Shown here: positions 44,950 to 54,959 of the stretch, in pieces | Layout: each line of letters begins with the position of its first letter | How positions within the stretch are numbered: position 1 is the stretch's first letter | From: Eumeta japonica | Lineage: Eukaryota; Arthropoda; Insecta; Lepidoptera; Psychidae | Assembly: GCA_005406025.1 (NCBI GenBank) | Contig: BGZK01000279.1 | Location: 248,001 to 312,000 of the forward strand | Length of the DNA: 64,000 nt | Direction of reading: 5' to 3' | Position numbers and translations under genes: made by a program | Notes under the pieces: generated by a model | Seen by the model: the letters and a program-made list of their open reading frames with translations, nothing else | Told to the model about the DNA's origin: nothing | Database searches by the model: none

Positions 44950-46910
44950 GCGAAAAAAATTTTTTTTTTAATTTTTATTGGATTGTTTGTTCTGTACGTT
45001 TGTGCACGCTAATCTCAGAAAAGGAACAATTTTAATCGGTGACAAGCCGTCGGATGTAAAAACCTTTCTTTCTGTGTATTATTCAAGTTTGCATAAGAAG
45101 TCTTGCGCTAGATCTCAAGCCAGACACGTGGCGGTAAACTTTGCATAGTTGAAGGACAAAATGTTCGTTTGGTGACTTCCTAAGTCGAGAATCTAATATT
45201 TTGTCATCAAGGACGTGTAGTTGTGGAGGTCATCGTGATCAAGGAGGACACCTGCAAGGTCATACGAGACTAGGATATACGATTATTTTATTTGTTCTCT
45301 TATTTGTACTGTGATAGTAGCGACCATAATTTTTTTTTTTCTCACAAATCAAAATGGAAAGAAAACAAAAATATGTGTATTTTAAAACCTTTGAAAAAAT
45401 CTGGTTTTCCATTTCGGACTTGCATTTTGGGGGTAAATTATAATATTAAAACGTATTTAAGTGCGATCGTTCTTAGTTTCAAGAAGTAAGAGAAGTTAAA
45501 ATATTTTTCTTTCTCGAAGAAAGTACAAACAGGTTTGTAATATTATTTTATTTGTCTTGTAATGCATATAAAATATTGTGCGATGACGAATTATTTTACG
45601 TCGCTTAAATTTCCAATACAAATAAATGAAACTTTGAAGAAAATGTATTTTAAATCTGAAGTATGCATTGTTTGAATTATTATTGAGAATAATAATATCT
45701 TTTCCCTGATAAGTTTTTCGTAAGATGAGTCTTCAATTCATTTCCTCATAACGACAAACATCCAAGGATTTCTGCCACAATCAGAAAAGTCCGTAGTAAA
45801 TAATCGCCGCGTAAAAAATTGACCTTGTTCATCGAACAAACAGACAGAAACCGAAACCATGCTGAAACATTCGCTTCTGGACTTTTAGGTAGGTATGTAC
45901 TTTGGCGAACCACTTACTGTCATTACAAGATTCTAATAAAAACACAATTTAATCCGCGGACCGACGAGCCGAGCCGCTCTCGACTAATCTTCGTATTTTT
46001 CTTTCTCGGTGCGTAATAAAGCTCCCAGAGAAATAGTGTTTTCTCTGCTAACTCTGACTATTTAGTTTAGTTGATATATTTTTTAAGCCATTTTTATTTA
46101 AATTTAAAAAAATACACGCAATATTTTAATTTACGACACGCTTGGTATATCTATCACTATTGTTATTCCTCGACACGGCAGCAATTGTATATGCAGGTAA
46201 AGACAGTACATAAAATTAGTTTTTTAGAAGGCTTCATAAGCTTGTCCGGTTTTAAGTACATACGAAATGAGCTTTGATAGTTTAATCCAAAGGAAACATT
46301 ATTGTTTCTTTTAAAAGAGGAATCGAAACAAATGAATTGATTTTTTAAACGGAATCGATACACCTTTCCCTTATTTCGTTTAACTTAATAAATATACCTA
46401 TAGAATTAATGTCAATCAAAAACAATGACGAAATTTTGTATATAATGTTAAAATCAATTTTATTGTTAGGTTTTCTTAATAAAATTAAACGAATACTATT
46501 CTTATGTTTATCAAGAATATAAGTGCAGACCACAGACGCCGTTGGGCACTGAAAAGGTCCGAAGCAGGTTTGCGTAGGAATGTTCTATCAGAAACCGATG
46601 CTTCTAGAAATATTTTGATATTTCACCCTTAAAAAATCATCTTGTAAACGCGATTACGGTCGGTCAAATAACCGCATGTAGCTTCTAATTTAACTCTTTG
46701 ATTTCCTTTTTAATAACTGTTGAAGTTATAGTTCAATAGGAGTGTATAGGACAGGGTTTGAGAAAAAAAACGTAAGTAAAGTCTTTGCTCACTCTCGTGT
46801 CTATAGATTGGTAAAGTTTAAAGAGAATCTGTTCAAAAGCTTTTCTCTTTTGCCGTCTGTCTGTAGATCAACAGAGGTTCGTGGAAATATTTTAAAAATC
46901 AGGTCCTATT
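44950..46910. other. AT-rich stretch, nothing firm
   Basis: 45100-45280 and 45940-46020 are less AT-rich but not open in any convincing way. 46163-46533 frames are AT-driven. Nothing I can name. Confidence 0.4.
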
Positions 46911-46939
46911 AAAGGGCTAAATTTTAAGCGCCCGAAACC

Positions 46940-47070
46940 GATTAATTTGCTCGATAAGAACCATGAATGCCAGCGAAGCAAGAAAGATGTGCAAAGGTCG
47001 TACCATGCGGAAATCTATAGTCTCCGCCTACCCTTCTGAGGAATAGGCGTAATTTTATATTATTGTTGTT
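46940..47070 (+). repeat. Dispersed repeat with GGAAATCTATAGTCTCCGCC motif
   Basis: TACCATGCGGAAATCTATAG, then CTACCCTTCTGAGGAATAGG and CGTAATTTTATATTATTG. I know this motif order as a frequent interspersed repeat in moth and butterfly sequences. Class not certain. Confidence 0.5.
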
Positions 47071-47155
47071 GTTATCTTGTCAAATTGTTTTATCGTGCCT
47101 TCAATAATCAACCCTCACTTGACGAGACGCCATTGATGTAAAGTCAAAGAAGTGT

Positions 47156-47350
47156 GTGTGTCGCCGCCGCGTCTTCAACAGGCTTTTTGTGGTGGACGAT
47201 TTGTTTTATAAGCTCCTTAGGGAATTCGGCACGTGCAACAAGAATATAATTTGTCGTTTTTCGTTACCAACATCCTCCCCTCACCTCAGACTGACACCTG
47301 CGAACGGGATGAACGCGGTTCCTATATACAAATTTTGGGTTTGCTCTCTT
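47156..47350. other. GC-richer block, unidentified
   Basis: The plus-strand frame 47156-47461 starts here (MCRRRVFNRLFVVDDLFYKL), but its last third is the GGGTTCCGT repeat, so it is probably not a gene. No family recognised. Confidence 0.25.
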
Positions 47351-47440
47351 TTTAGGGTTCCGAGTCAAAATGGCAAAAACGGAACCCTTATAGTTTCGTC
47401 ATGTCCGTTTGTTCGCCTGTCACAGGCATTTTTCACAGAT
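47351..47440 (+). repeat. Dispersed GGGTTCCGT-type repeat
   Basis: TTTAGGGTTCCGAGTCAAAA, then GGAACCCTTATAGTTTCGTC and ATGTCCGTTTGTTCGCCTGT. Other pieces of the same family lie at 27500-27610, 50020-50095, 52130-52146 and 54868-54955. Confidence 0.7.
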
Positions 47441-47584
47441 CGATGTTGCTTACAGTTCTAGTTGAATTATTTCCTACTTTTTTGTTAAGAGCCATGAAAA
47501 CTCCCGCAGGCGGTGTCGACTCTCGTTAAGATGTACCATAAATTAATTTTCATTATTTGACGTTAGAATTGACGAAGCGAAAGG

Positions 47585-47960
47585 TAGCGGGTTCGGTGGT
47601 CAAATGCTTCGCCTTCGAACTAGCAGGTCACCGGGTTCGATCCCGACTAAGAACCGACCGGTGAGATTTCATATCAAACGAAAAATTAAATCATGCTTCG
47701 GTGAGGATTTTAAGCCATCGGCCTCGGATTTTGTCACTGTATCGACGATGACGGCCTTTAGCAGCCCTCGACGCGCACTACGCCAGCGTGGACGTCTCCC
47801 AAGGTCAGACAGCTCCTCAATATGAAACGAAAAGTTGGCGGAAAGGGTCGATAAGCCAGATCAGACAGTATTGGAAACCTCGCGCATTCCCTCATCGAGT
47901 AGCCGCTCACGGGAACCCTGCCATCGCGAACTTCGACGAAAACGCGTTTGTCCCGAAGAA
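47585..47960 (+). mobile_element. tRNA-derived SINE
   Basis: An A-box-like TGGTCAAATGC (47597-47607) and an exact B box GGTTCGATCCC (47634-47644), preceded by GGTAGCGG, give a clear tRNA-derived head. The body continues with GCCATCGGCCTCGGATTTTG and CCCTCGACGCGCACTACGCC. The best-kept SINE in the window. Its right end is not marked by an obvious poly-A; 47960 is approximate. Confidence 0.75.
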
Positions 47961-48039
47961 AATTTATTATTTTATAAGGATATACATATCTAAAGAATAA
48001 AAAAAAATACGCATTTCCAATCTCGAACACGTACGTAAG

Positions 48040-48330
48040 AACCGGAGCGGTCGGCCCGACTTAATTGCAAGGAGGCTCGAGTTTCACTTTTCGCCCTCGG
48101 CCCTCTCCTCTCGGAATACGGGAGGGTCTCGGTTGCCCCTCCTCCCGCTTCTGCCGTTTCGTGGAAGTCCTCTCTGCATTTTCGGGTTTTCGCCGAGGGC
48201 CGCACTTTTTCGGCCGCTCATTATATTCGGAGTGTCCTTTCGCCTTTTTAGAATTGTACATTCGATGATTGGTTGCGAGCGCGACTCACTTTTATTCCGT
48301 TTCTGATCGTCAGATGGCGTCGTTGTCGTG
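48040..48330. other. GC-rich, pyrimidine-biased island
   Basis: CCTCGGCCCTCTCCTCTCGG, CCCCTCCTCCCGCTTCTGCC and GTTTTCGCCGAGGGCCGCAC lie within 150 bp. Open frames on both strands are compositional. It may be part of the SINE upstream, a promoter region or an untranslated exon. Confidence 0.3.
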
Positions 48331-48339
48331 TGTCGTTAT

Positions 48340-48950
48340 TAATTTTGTGCTATACACTATTGGTACATATTTTTTTAAGAAGTTTTATAAGCATGATTCT
48401 TAAATTTGCGGCATCACTTTTTAAAGGTTTAGAAAATCGCTAGCTGATAAAATTGGTCGATTATAACTTCTTTAGACTAAATTAAATAAAGATTTCGTTG
48501 AAATCGATAAATTCGTATGGAGAACTCAAATTAGTCCTTTAATTTCTATTTTAAATATAAAGTGGAGTTATGAAAGTTATCGAAAATCAAAATGTTCAAA
48601 TAATTACATTTGTAAAAACATAATGTAAAGAATTTAATTCATTTTATATATATATAACTTGTTGCGTATCATCAATTTCACAAGTTCATTAGTGATAAGT
48701 TTAAATAACGATGGGACAAACGAAAAATTCAACATTCTTTATTAAACAAAATGAATAGTGCGAATGAATGTAATAAAAAAAAAACAATAATCGTAATAAT
48801 AATTAGAAATTAATTAACTAAAATTAATAACACCGGGACTTTTTATCAACTTTTATATTCCTAAATTATTAATTGTCGCTCTTAGAACATAATTTCATTC
48901 TATTTAACAGGTGACGAAAGGTTTTTCTAATGACGGATGCCAGTTTATAA
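48340..48950. other. AT-rich stretch, nothing recognised
   Basis: No frame or repeat seen. Confidence 0.45.
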
Positions 48951-48954
48951 ACGA

Positions 48955-49080
48955 GTTGTACGTACTTACGTAAACGTAAAGTTTACGTTTTAAGTTGACG
49001 TAAAATTATGTACATGTAAAACGTATAAGGTCTTACGTCTTACACCTAAGAATTTACAGATAGAGTGTCAAATTTTACGG
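48955..49080. repeat. TTACGTAAACGT-rich palindromic region
   Basis: TTACGTAAACGTAAAGTTTACGTTTT and several CTTACGT / ACGTAAA copies make short overlapping inverted repeats across about 120 bp. Confidence 0.55.
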
Positions 49081-49087
49081 TTTAAGT

Positions 49088-49270
49088 TTACGAGTTGCGT
49101 ATTTTTCTTTTAACGCGACCCGCCGTAATCATGTGTGCTTGTGCCTTCTGAATTTGCATCATAATACGGCCCTTAAGCGATATGTGTTTTTTTGGCATAG
49201 TAGACAATAGAGGAGAAGAAGATATCCCTTTTGCTATCTCTTTTCCCTTGAAGTCAAACTGTCCCGACAT
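49088..49270 (-). CDS. Possible 60-residue small protein
   Basis: A complete frame starts at an ATG at 49270 with A at -3 and ends at a TAA at 49088. The product is basic (MSGQFDFKGKEIAKG..., SLKGRIMMQIQKAQAHM, TAGRVKRKIRNS), with a helical central part and a Lys/Arg-rich end. Composition is more even than the AT-driven frames around it. I do not recognise it. It could be a small gene, an exon, or a piece of a transposon flanked by the TTACGT-rich palindromes just to its left. Confidence 0.25.
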   Translation of the reverse strand: MSGQFDFKGKEIAKGISSSPLLSTMPKKHISLKGRIMMQIQKAQAHMITAGRVKRKIRNS

Positions 49271-49429
49271 TATTTTCGGATTAACACAACTAAAATAGTT
49301 TACAAATTTGTAGTAACAGTTGAATTTTAGCGTAAATCATGAAATATGAGGTTTTCACAAGTGACATTACGAATGTGTCAGATTGGCAATCGCTTGTAAG
49401 TGTTGCCAAGTTAAATGAATCACTTCACC

Positions 49430-49690
49430 GTTAAAATTGTACCGGGCTACAGCCGTGGACCGCTTGAACTTAACGAGATTATGTTGATTAATCAAATCGG
49501 GTGTTAATTAATTTTATCTTGCCCTATCCGACTTAAGTTCGTGAAAATGCCAGACCGAATAGGTGTTAACTTGCCGCACGGACTGGCACCGATCTTAAAA
49601 TATTTCAGATCCGGTAATACTCGTATATTCTGTGCGGGTCCACATTTCAATAAGTCCGACGTCTCACCGAGTTGTGTCAATCAATAATTG
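49430..49690. other. Unique GC-richer island
   Basis: TACCGGGCTACAGCCGTGGA, TTGATTAATCAAATCGG and GGTGTTAACTTGCCGCACGG: non-repetitive, not open. TGATTAATCA is a 10-bp palindrome of homeodomain type. Candidate conserved non-coding element. Confidence 0.3.
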
Positions 49691-50019
49691 TTTAGTATTC
49701 GTTGTGGTTGTTTATAAAAAAATTGAAATGAGAGCTACCCTTATGTTTTTTGCACGTTCTCCTCGAGGGAAAACTGCCTTTCTTATGAGTCATAAAGAGT
49801 AAAGTCACCTAAAAAAAAAAATGTGACGTAATTACAAGTGTTACTTAACGACCTATGAATTAAAGTATTTTATAGGTCATTAAATAATTCATAAAAAAAT
49901 AAACAGAATTGAATTACAACGTTTCGGACGTTTGTAACAGCAAGTGTCATTTTACATCAATTTGATTTTTCTAAAATTCATTACATCTATGTTTTACGAA
50001 GTATCAGTTACAAATGGCG

Positions 50020-50095
50020 ATTGAAATAGCGCCTTTGACAGACGGACGGACGAAAATTTGAATACGATTAATGTTGACTGTGGAACCCTAAAAAT
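50020..50095 (-). repeat. Dispersed GGGTTCCGT-type repeat, fragment
   Basis: TTTGACAGACGGACGGACGA, then TGACTGTGGAACCCTAAAAA, inverse orientation to the copy at 47351. Confidence 0.6.
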
Positions 50096-50285
50096 CGTTC
50101 CGCGAGGAAGAACAAATTAATCATCCCGAAGAGGGCGTACACAAGCGACGCATACGATCCGTGAAATCGCTCGTACGCGGCGTACATCCGTGATATCGCG
50201 TACGAAAAGTAATTTAACTTGCGGCGCGGCGCAGGACGAAGGGATTGCGGGAATTTATTGCGAAAAACGGAATTTTTCGACGCCT
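50096..50285. other. CpG-rich island with GTACG/CGTAC repeats
   Basis: AAATCGCTCGTACGCGGCGT and TGATATCGCGTACGAAAAG give several short CGTACG palindromic cores, then GCGGCGCGGCGCAGGACGAA. No frame. Candidate regulatory island. Confidence 0.35.
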
Positions 50286-50289
50286 GATT

Positions 50290-51560
50290 GAAATTTATTT
50301 ACTTTTAAGAGATTTCACGTAAATAAACGCGATGGAATTGTGATTTAATTCAAGAGTTTATATTGTTGAAATAAATAAACAAATCCATTGAATTTATAGC
50401 CAATAAACCGAAAATGGTATATAGTATTTTTTTTATAAATGCAATAATCAATGCAAACAGAAATAGATTATTTAAAACGATTATTCAAAAGAGGCTTTTC
50501 AACTTTTAAAAATGTAATATTTATTTGTCTTAAGAATAATAATATTATTTGAAGAGCTGGTGAACAAATTTAGACAATTCTGTGCTCAACCATAAATAAT
50601 ATTTTTCCATAATTTTGTATATTGAGCAAATATCTTATAAAATTTGAGTTGAAATCTCGTCCTTCGATGAAAACGGAAATAAAGTAGTAAGAGATATGTT
50701 AAAATTATTTGTTTGTCTGCTCAGATTTCGTTCGCCAGTCATTTATTATTAAGCAATTTAAGTGTTACCATGCTCTTATAGTAAATAACGAATAACAAAC
50801 ACTCAGCCTACTGTAAGAGATATGTCACAGTTAAAAAATCTCAAACAATCATGAACAATAATTTTATAGACGTTCTATATCATGCAATTAAAATTAATTT
50901 ATTCACTTCGCCCGCCCCGCAGCGCCACCTTTGATCTTTGCTCTAAATTGTTTTCTAATGACAATTATATTTGTTGTTTAGTGGAAAATGTGATTCTCTT
51001 CATATTCACATGGTTCTTGAGACAGTTATACATAGTCATATTTTACGCCATTTGACTACATTTATCATGTATTGCCAGTTAAGGTTAGCTATATTTTTTA
51101 TTAAAATTACTACCTGTATGTCGCACGGCAGTACGAGTCGAAATTACAACAAAATATACATAAAACGGTAATAAATTATTTTTAACTCAATGATTACCTT
51201 AACCAAACGATAGCCGTGAGGCGTGTCTTCCTACTAACCCCAGATCCACCATTTGGTCTAACTAAACCGGATAATTTTTAGATGCTGTCTCTTGAAATTA
51301 CTATACAACGATGGAGGCTAGCGGTTTCGCTTTTATGACAAATGAAATTTGAATAATGAATATGAATAACAATAAATATCTATTTTCAATAACATACTCG
51401 AGACAAAAACGAGCAGAAGAACCGTCACAGAGTTGGTAGTCACCGCCGCCCATAGATGCCTATATTTTGTGGTAGTGTAGCGTTTCACCGGCGTATCCGG
51501 CTCATTTTCGTGTCGCAGCCAAATTGGCCGCAGTATGGCTGTACCTCAGTAAATATATTT
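50290..51560. other. AT-rich stretch, nothing firm
   Basis: A block at 51420-51545 (TAGTCACCGCCGCCCATAGA; CGTGTCGCAGCCAAATTGGC) is less AT-rich and looks like an old repeat, but I cannot name it. Confidence 0.4.
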
Positions 51561-51573
51561 AATATTGGTTAAT

Positions 51574-51576
<3 letters not shown>

Positions 51577-51612
<36 letters not shown>
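51577..51612. repeat. (AT)n microsatellite
   Basis: About 17 AT dinucleotides in a row, followed by GTATATT. Confidence 0.95.
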
Positions 51613-51616
<4 letters not shown>

Positions 51617-51619
51617 TAT

Positions 51620-53550
51620 TTCAAAGGAATGAAAACAACCTAGTAACGGAAAAAGAAATGTATAGTATGATAGCTTTGTTATCCATTCGCGTCGCAAACT
51701 TCTTTTTCTCAGTAATGGTTAGAGGTATTAAATAGTAATTTGTATCGATAGATATGCTAAATATACTAAGTGTCTATATACCAAGTATAGCACTATATTA
51801 AGTCCAAGTGTCATTATAGCATAAAGTACTTAGATTAGAGCGATAAAAAGGTATAGTTTTTCAAATCTTATTTTTATACTGAGTCCGACTCGTTGACTGT
51901 TCATTGAAACCTGTAAAATGCTTAGCGATGACTTACAATCTTGAATTCGATTAAAGAACATTTTGCACAAGGAATAAATGAAAAAAAAAACAATATTCAA
52001 AATCCCGCATGAAATTGTTATGAAATAAACATATAGTTTGCGTATAATTTTAATTATTGCCGTCGTGTATGGGCATATTTTGACTTTTTAACAAAATATC
52101 TAGATACACATATTACCTAATCATATGCTGAACACGGAACCCTACAATGGGTGTGGTGCGATGGGCGCTTGGCCGGCTGTTTCTAATTTATTAACACGTA
52201 TGGTTCCAACTGTAGTACAGTGATATTCATTGTTGAGAAACAGTAATATAACAACCATGAAATTACCTCAAAATTCTACAAAACTGAGTTACATTAAAAA
52301 TTTTCTTTTTATCTCGTTTTTTCGCATTTTAAAATACTACACATTATCAAAGTAAAAATTTATATCAAAATCGTTAGTTTTAATATAATCTTAGTTAGTA
52401 AGTTAGTTAATTGCTCACCTTAAGCAATAATATAAATATAATAATAAACTGTCTACAATCATGACGTTCGTTTAGACGATATGTTATAATCGCCACGCTG
52501 GGTATGCGTACAGCCGACTATATTCCATTGAGCTATCGCATTTTTGTTACTGTACGTCCATTTTCAGTAGTCTGATTTGCTAATTATTAAATCAGTCGCT
52601 TTCTGTATCTCCGACGACGTTGGCTCAAATCGCATTGCGAGAAACGCAATGTAATCTCGATTGTCGTGCTCGTGTATCGATATCTATGTTGTAGTCGTCT
52701 GCAATTTAAAATGAGCTGTATCACGATCGGAATTAATTCTATTTTTACATTACACATATTGAGTTATAACACTTTTATGAAGAAGTTAACATGCAAGTTT
52801 ATTGATTTAGTGCCTCTTCCGCACTCTCCTTTTAAACTGAAATTTAACCCAAAAAAAAGTCAATTCTAAAACAAAATTTGCGTTTCATTTCCTGCTTTTA
52901 ATGATTGTTAGGGCTAAAACCTTTTCAAAATAGGATTTGGAAGGCAAACTAAATTTTAAAAGTGACGTTTTGTCGAATGTCAGTCTAAAAGCAGGCGGTG
53001 GAAGAAGCTCTTAATCGATTTAATGTTTCTATATTTGCGTAAATGGAGACGAATATAACTGCGCACCGCAGGACAGGTTTCATCTAAGCATCTTAGCTTA
53101 CATTTTAGTAGCAATAACCTATATTTTGGCTCTCGTACAGGCCGGTCGGGTAGGGCTAGTTCAGAACTTCATACGTCTATGAATATTTCAATAAGCCCAC
53201 TCCATGTTTACTCGATGTTTATGTATCGATATACGTATGATAAGGAACGATAATGTTCAAACAAATTCCTATATAACGATGAATATATCTGTAGTCTATG
53301 CGCGGTGAATTAGTACAGCACTATTTTTATTTACAACTAGCTTTCGCTCCAGGCTCGGCCCGCGTGGACATCGAATGAACTCTTTCATCTCTTTAGACCG
53401 ATCGACCGCGCTCCCGATCTCCTCCCACGTTTCGATATTTTTAATGTATGCATATTTCTCTCCATTGTCTTATTGTGCGCTTAGGTAAATGAAATGGGAC
53501 GGTATTTAAAATAAATTTATTTACGAGTATCCCCTAAGGTGACTGTGCCG
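51620..53550. other. AT-rich stretch with scattered retroposon scraps
   Basis: 52130-52146 holds a CACGGAACCCTA fragment of the dispersed GGGTTCCGT family. 52490-52680 is a unique block with ATTCCATTGAGCTATCGC. 53335-53440 (CAACTAGCTTTCGCTCCAGG, CTCGGCCCGCGTGGACATCG) resembles the truncated 5' edge of RTE insertions. No gene seen. Confidence 0.4.
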
Positions 53551-53575
53551 ACAAGTCGGAATCTTCGAGTTTAAT

Positions 53576-53740
53576 CTAATCTAATCTGTTTATTTTGCTG
53601 TTCCGACCGCGAACGACGCCGCCGTGGATAAACCGTCGCGGCTCGTCTGACCGGGGACTTGTTTTGTTTTCGCTCGATCGACTCGATTTATGCTCTTTAT
53701 ATATTTTGTCTATGGATTCGTCATAGCGTTTTTTTTTTGC
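53576..53740 (-). CDS. Possible short coding segment, unrecognised
   Basis: The minus-strand frame from an internal ATG near 53740 reads MAKKKRYDESIDKIYKEHKS, then Ser/Arg/Pro-rich text and RFIHGGVVRGRNSK, ending at TAG 53576. It is charged and of fairly normal composition, and lies over a GC-rich block. No domain recognised. Could be a small exon or GC-driven chance. Confidence 0.2.
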   Translation of the reverse strand, partial: AKKKRYDESIDKIYKEHKSSRSSENKTSPRSDEPRRFIHGGVVRGRNSKINRLD

Positions 53741-53789
53741 CATTACAGAAAGTATTATATGGCGATTGTATAACGACATAAAGTACATT

Positions 53790-54520
53790 TACGAATTGTC
53801 ATGAAGAAAGGAAATTATGTTATATCATTAAAAAAAAATCTTTGGTATGTCCTTCTCTCAAAACGAAACATCTTGTAACTATATTCATGTCAGTATTGCT
53901 CTGCCTGTCCGGTTGGTGTTTTGAGACATCCGTACCTCAGTTATCTCTACGCCCATATTAAAATGTAATATTATTTTTCTCATTGTCATTCAAAGAAATA
54001 GGAAATTAATGTAATAAAAAGAAACAGGCTTCAAATACTCCATTGATATTTAGATGGGCCCATTAACATTTCTTTGTGGGCGTTTCTTTAATCGGAACAA
54101 TAACATTTACTTATATTCTAGATCGATAGAATTTTATTTCGTAACATTGAATACATTACTAGAGCTTCTTGAGAGAAAGTTAAAATTTTTCGCCTCTAGT
54201 CAAATTGAGGACAGTTAACTTATTTTTCCGTTTCACTGTCCGAAATACAGTGAAAGCATATTTTTGTTTATTACTATATTGTATCGATGACTCGTTTTTG
54301 ATGCATATATCGTTCTTTAAGGCTCAATTGTTAAAATGTTGTTCAAAATAAACAACCTTTGACGACATCTAACAAAATTGTTAAAACAATTTAATATGAT
54401 CTATTTGTATTACTCATGCGGGGAAAGTAGTATCTTGACGCTCGCTGTTGCGGTTGAAAAAGAACCGTTTGCCCATTTTAAAATTACGCGTGAGTTTTTT
54501 CATAAATAAAACTGTTATTT
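53790..54520. other. AT-rich stretch, nothing recognised
   Basis: No repeat or frame seen. Confidence 0.45.
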
Positions 54521-54522
54521 GA

Positions 54523-54649
54523 GTGCGACAAATTGAACGCACGTTCGACATTTGAATTTCCGTGCGACAAATTGAACGCACGTTCGACATTTGAATTTCC
54601 GTGCGACAAATTGAACGCACGTTCGACATTTGAATTTCCGTGCGACAAG
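54523..54649 (+). repeat. 39-bp tandem array (3.25 copies)
   Basis: GTGCGACAAATTGAACGCAC followed by GTTCGACATTTGAATTTCC is repeated exactly at 54523, 54562 and 54601, then partly at 54640. Because 39 is a multiple of three, all frames stay open over the array on both strands, which makes spurious repeat proteins. Confidence 0.95.
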
Positions 54650-54664
54650 TTTACTTGTCGCACG
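54639..54664. repeat. 12-bp perfect palindrome at the array edge
   Basis: CGTGCGACAAGT (54639-54650), TT, then ACTTGTCGCACG (54653-54664). The same GTGCGACAAGT word comes again near 54754. Confidence 0.9.
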
Positions 54665-54867
54665 CAAATTATTCTTGGCACACGCAAATTTAAATATATT
54701 TTGTACCCACATAAATCGCCGCATTTGTGATACAAAATAATATGTGCAACTCGTGCGACAAGTTGTCGATTGCCCACGAAAGCGAAGTTGAACGCACGAG
54801 CAAAGCGAGTGCGGTCATTCGCTTGAGTGGATTCAAATTTTTCAATAAAATAGTTTCATAAAAACGG

Positions 54868-54955
54868 AATTTATAGGGTTCCGTATCTCCACAGGAAACA
54901 GAAATATCTACGACACATTTTCGGTGTGTCGGTCTGTTTGTCTATCAAGACCCTT
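54868..54955 (+). repeat. Dispersed GGGTTCCGT-type repeat
   Basis: TTTATAGGGTTCCGTATCTC, then TCGGTGTGTCGGTCTGTTTG. Confidence 0.6.
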
Positions 54956-54959
54956 TGTT

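Noticed and set aside
47156..47461. 101-residue protein
   Set aside because: Its final third is the dispersed GGGTTCCGT repeat and nothing in the rest is recognisable.
47590..47660. Functional tRNA gene
   Set aside because: A and B boxes are present, but the acceptor and D stems do not pair and a SINE-like body follows. The same applies to 18424-18481 and 30755-30808 (minus).
48061..48268. Small proteins on both strands in the GC-rich island
   Set aside because: Frames on both strands are open at once and have the Arg/Pro/Ser bias of GC-rich DNA. No domain seen.
52490..52560. tRNA-like sequence near ATTCCATTGAGCTATCGC
   Set aside because: The text resembles a tRNA D-arm and anticodon loop, but no B box or acceptor pairing follows.
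54414..54777. Repeat-containing proteins on both strands
   Set aside because: The 39-bp array keeps every frame open because its unit is a multiple of three. The same peptide repeats appear on both strands with no unique domain.
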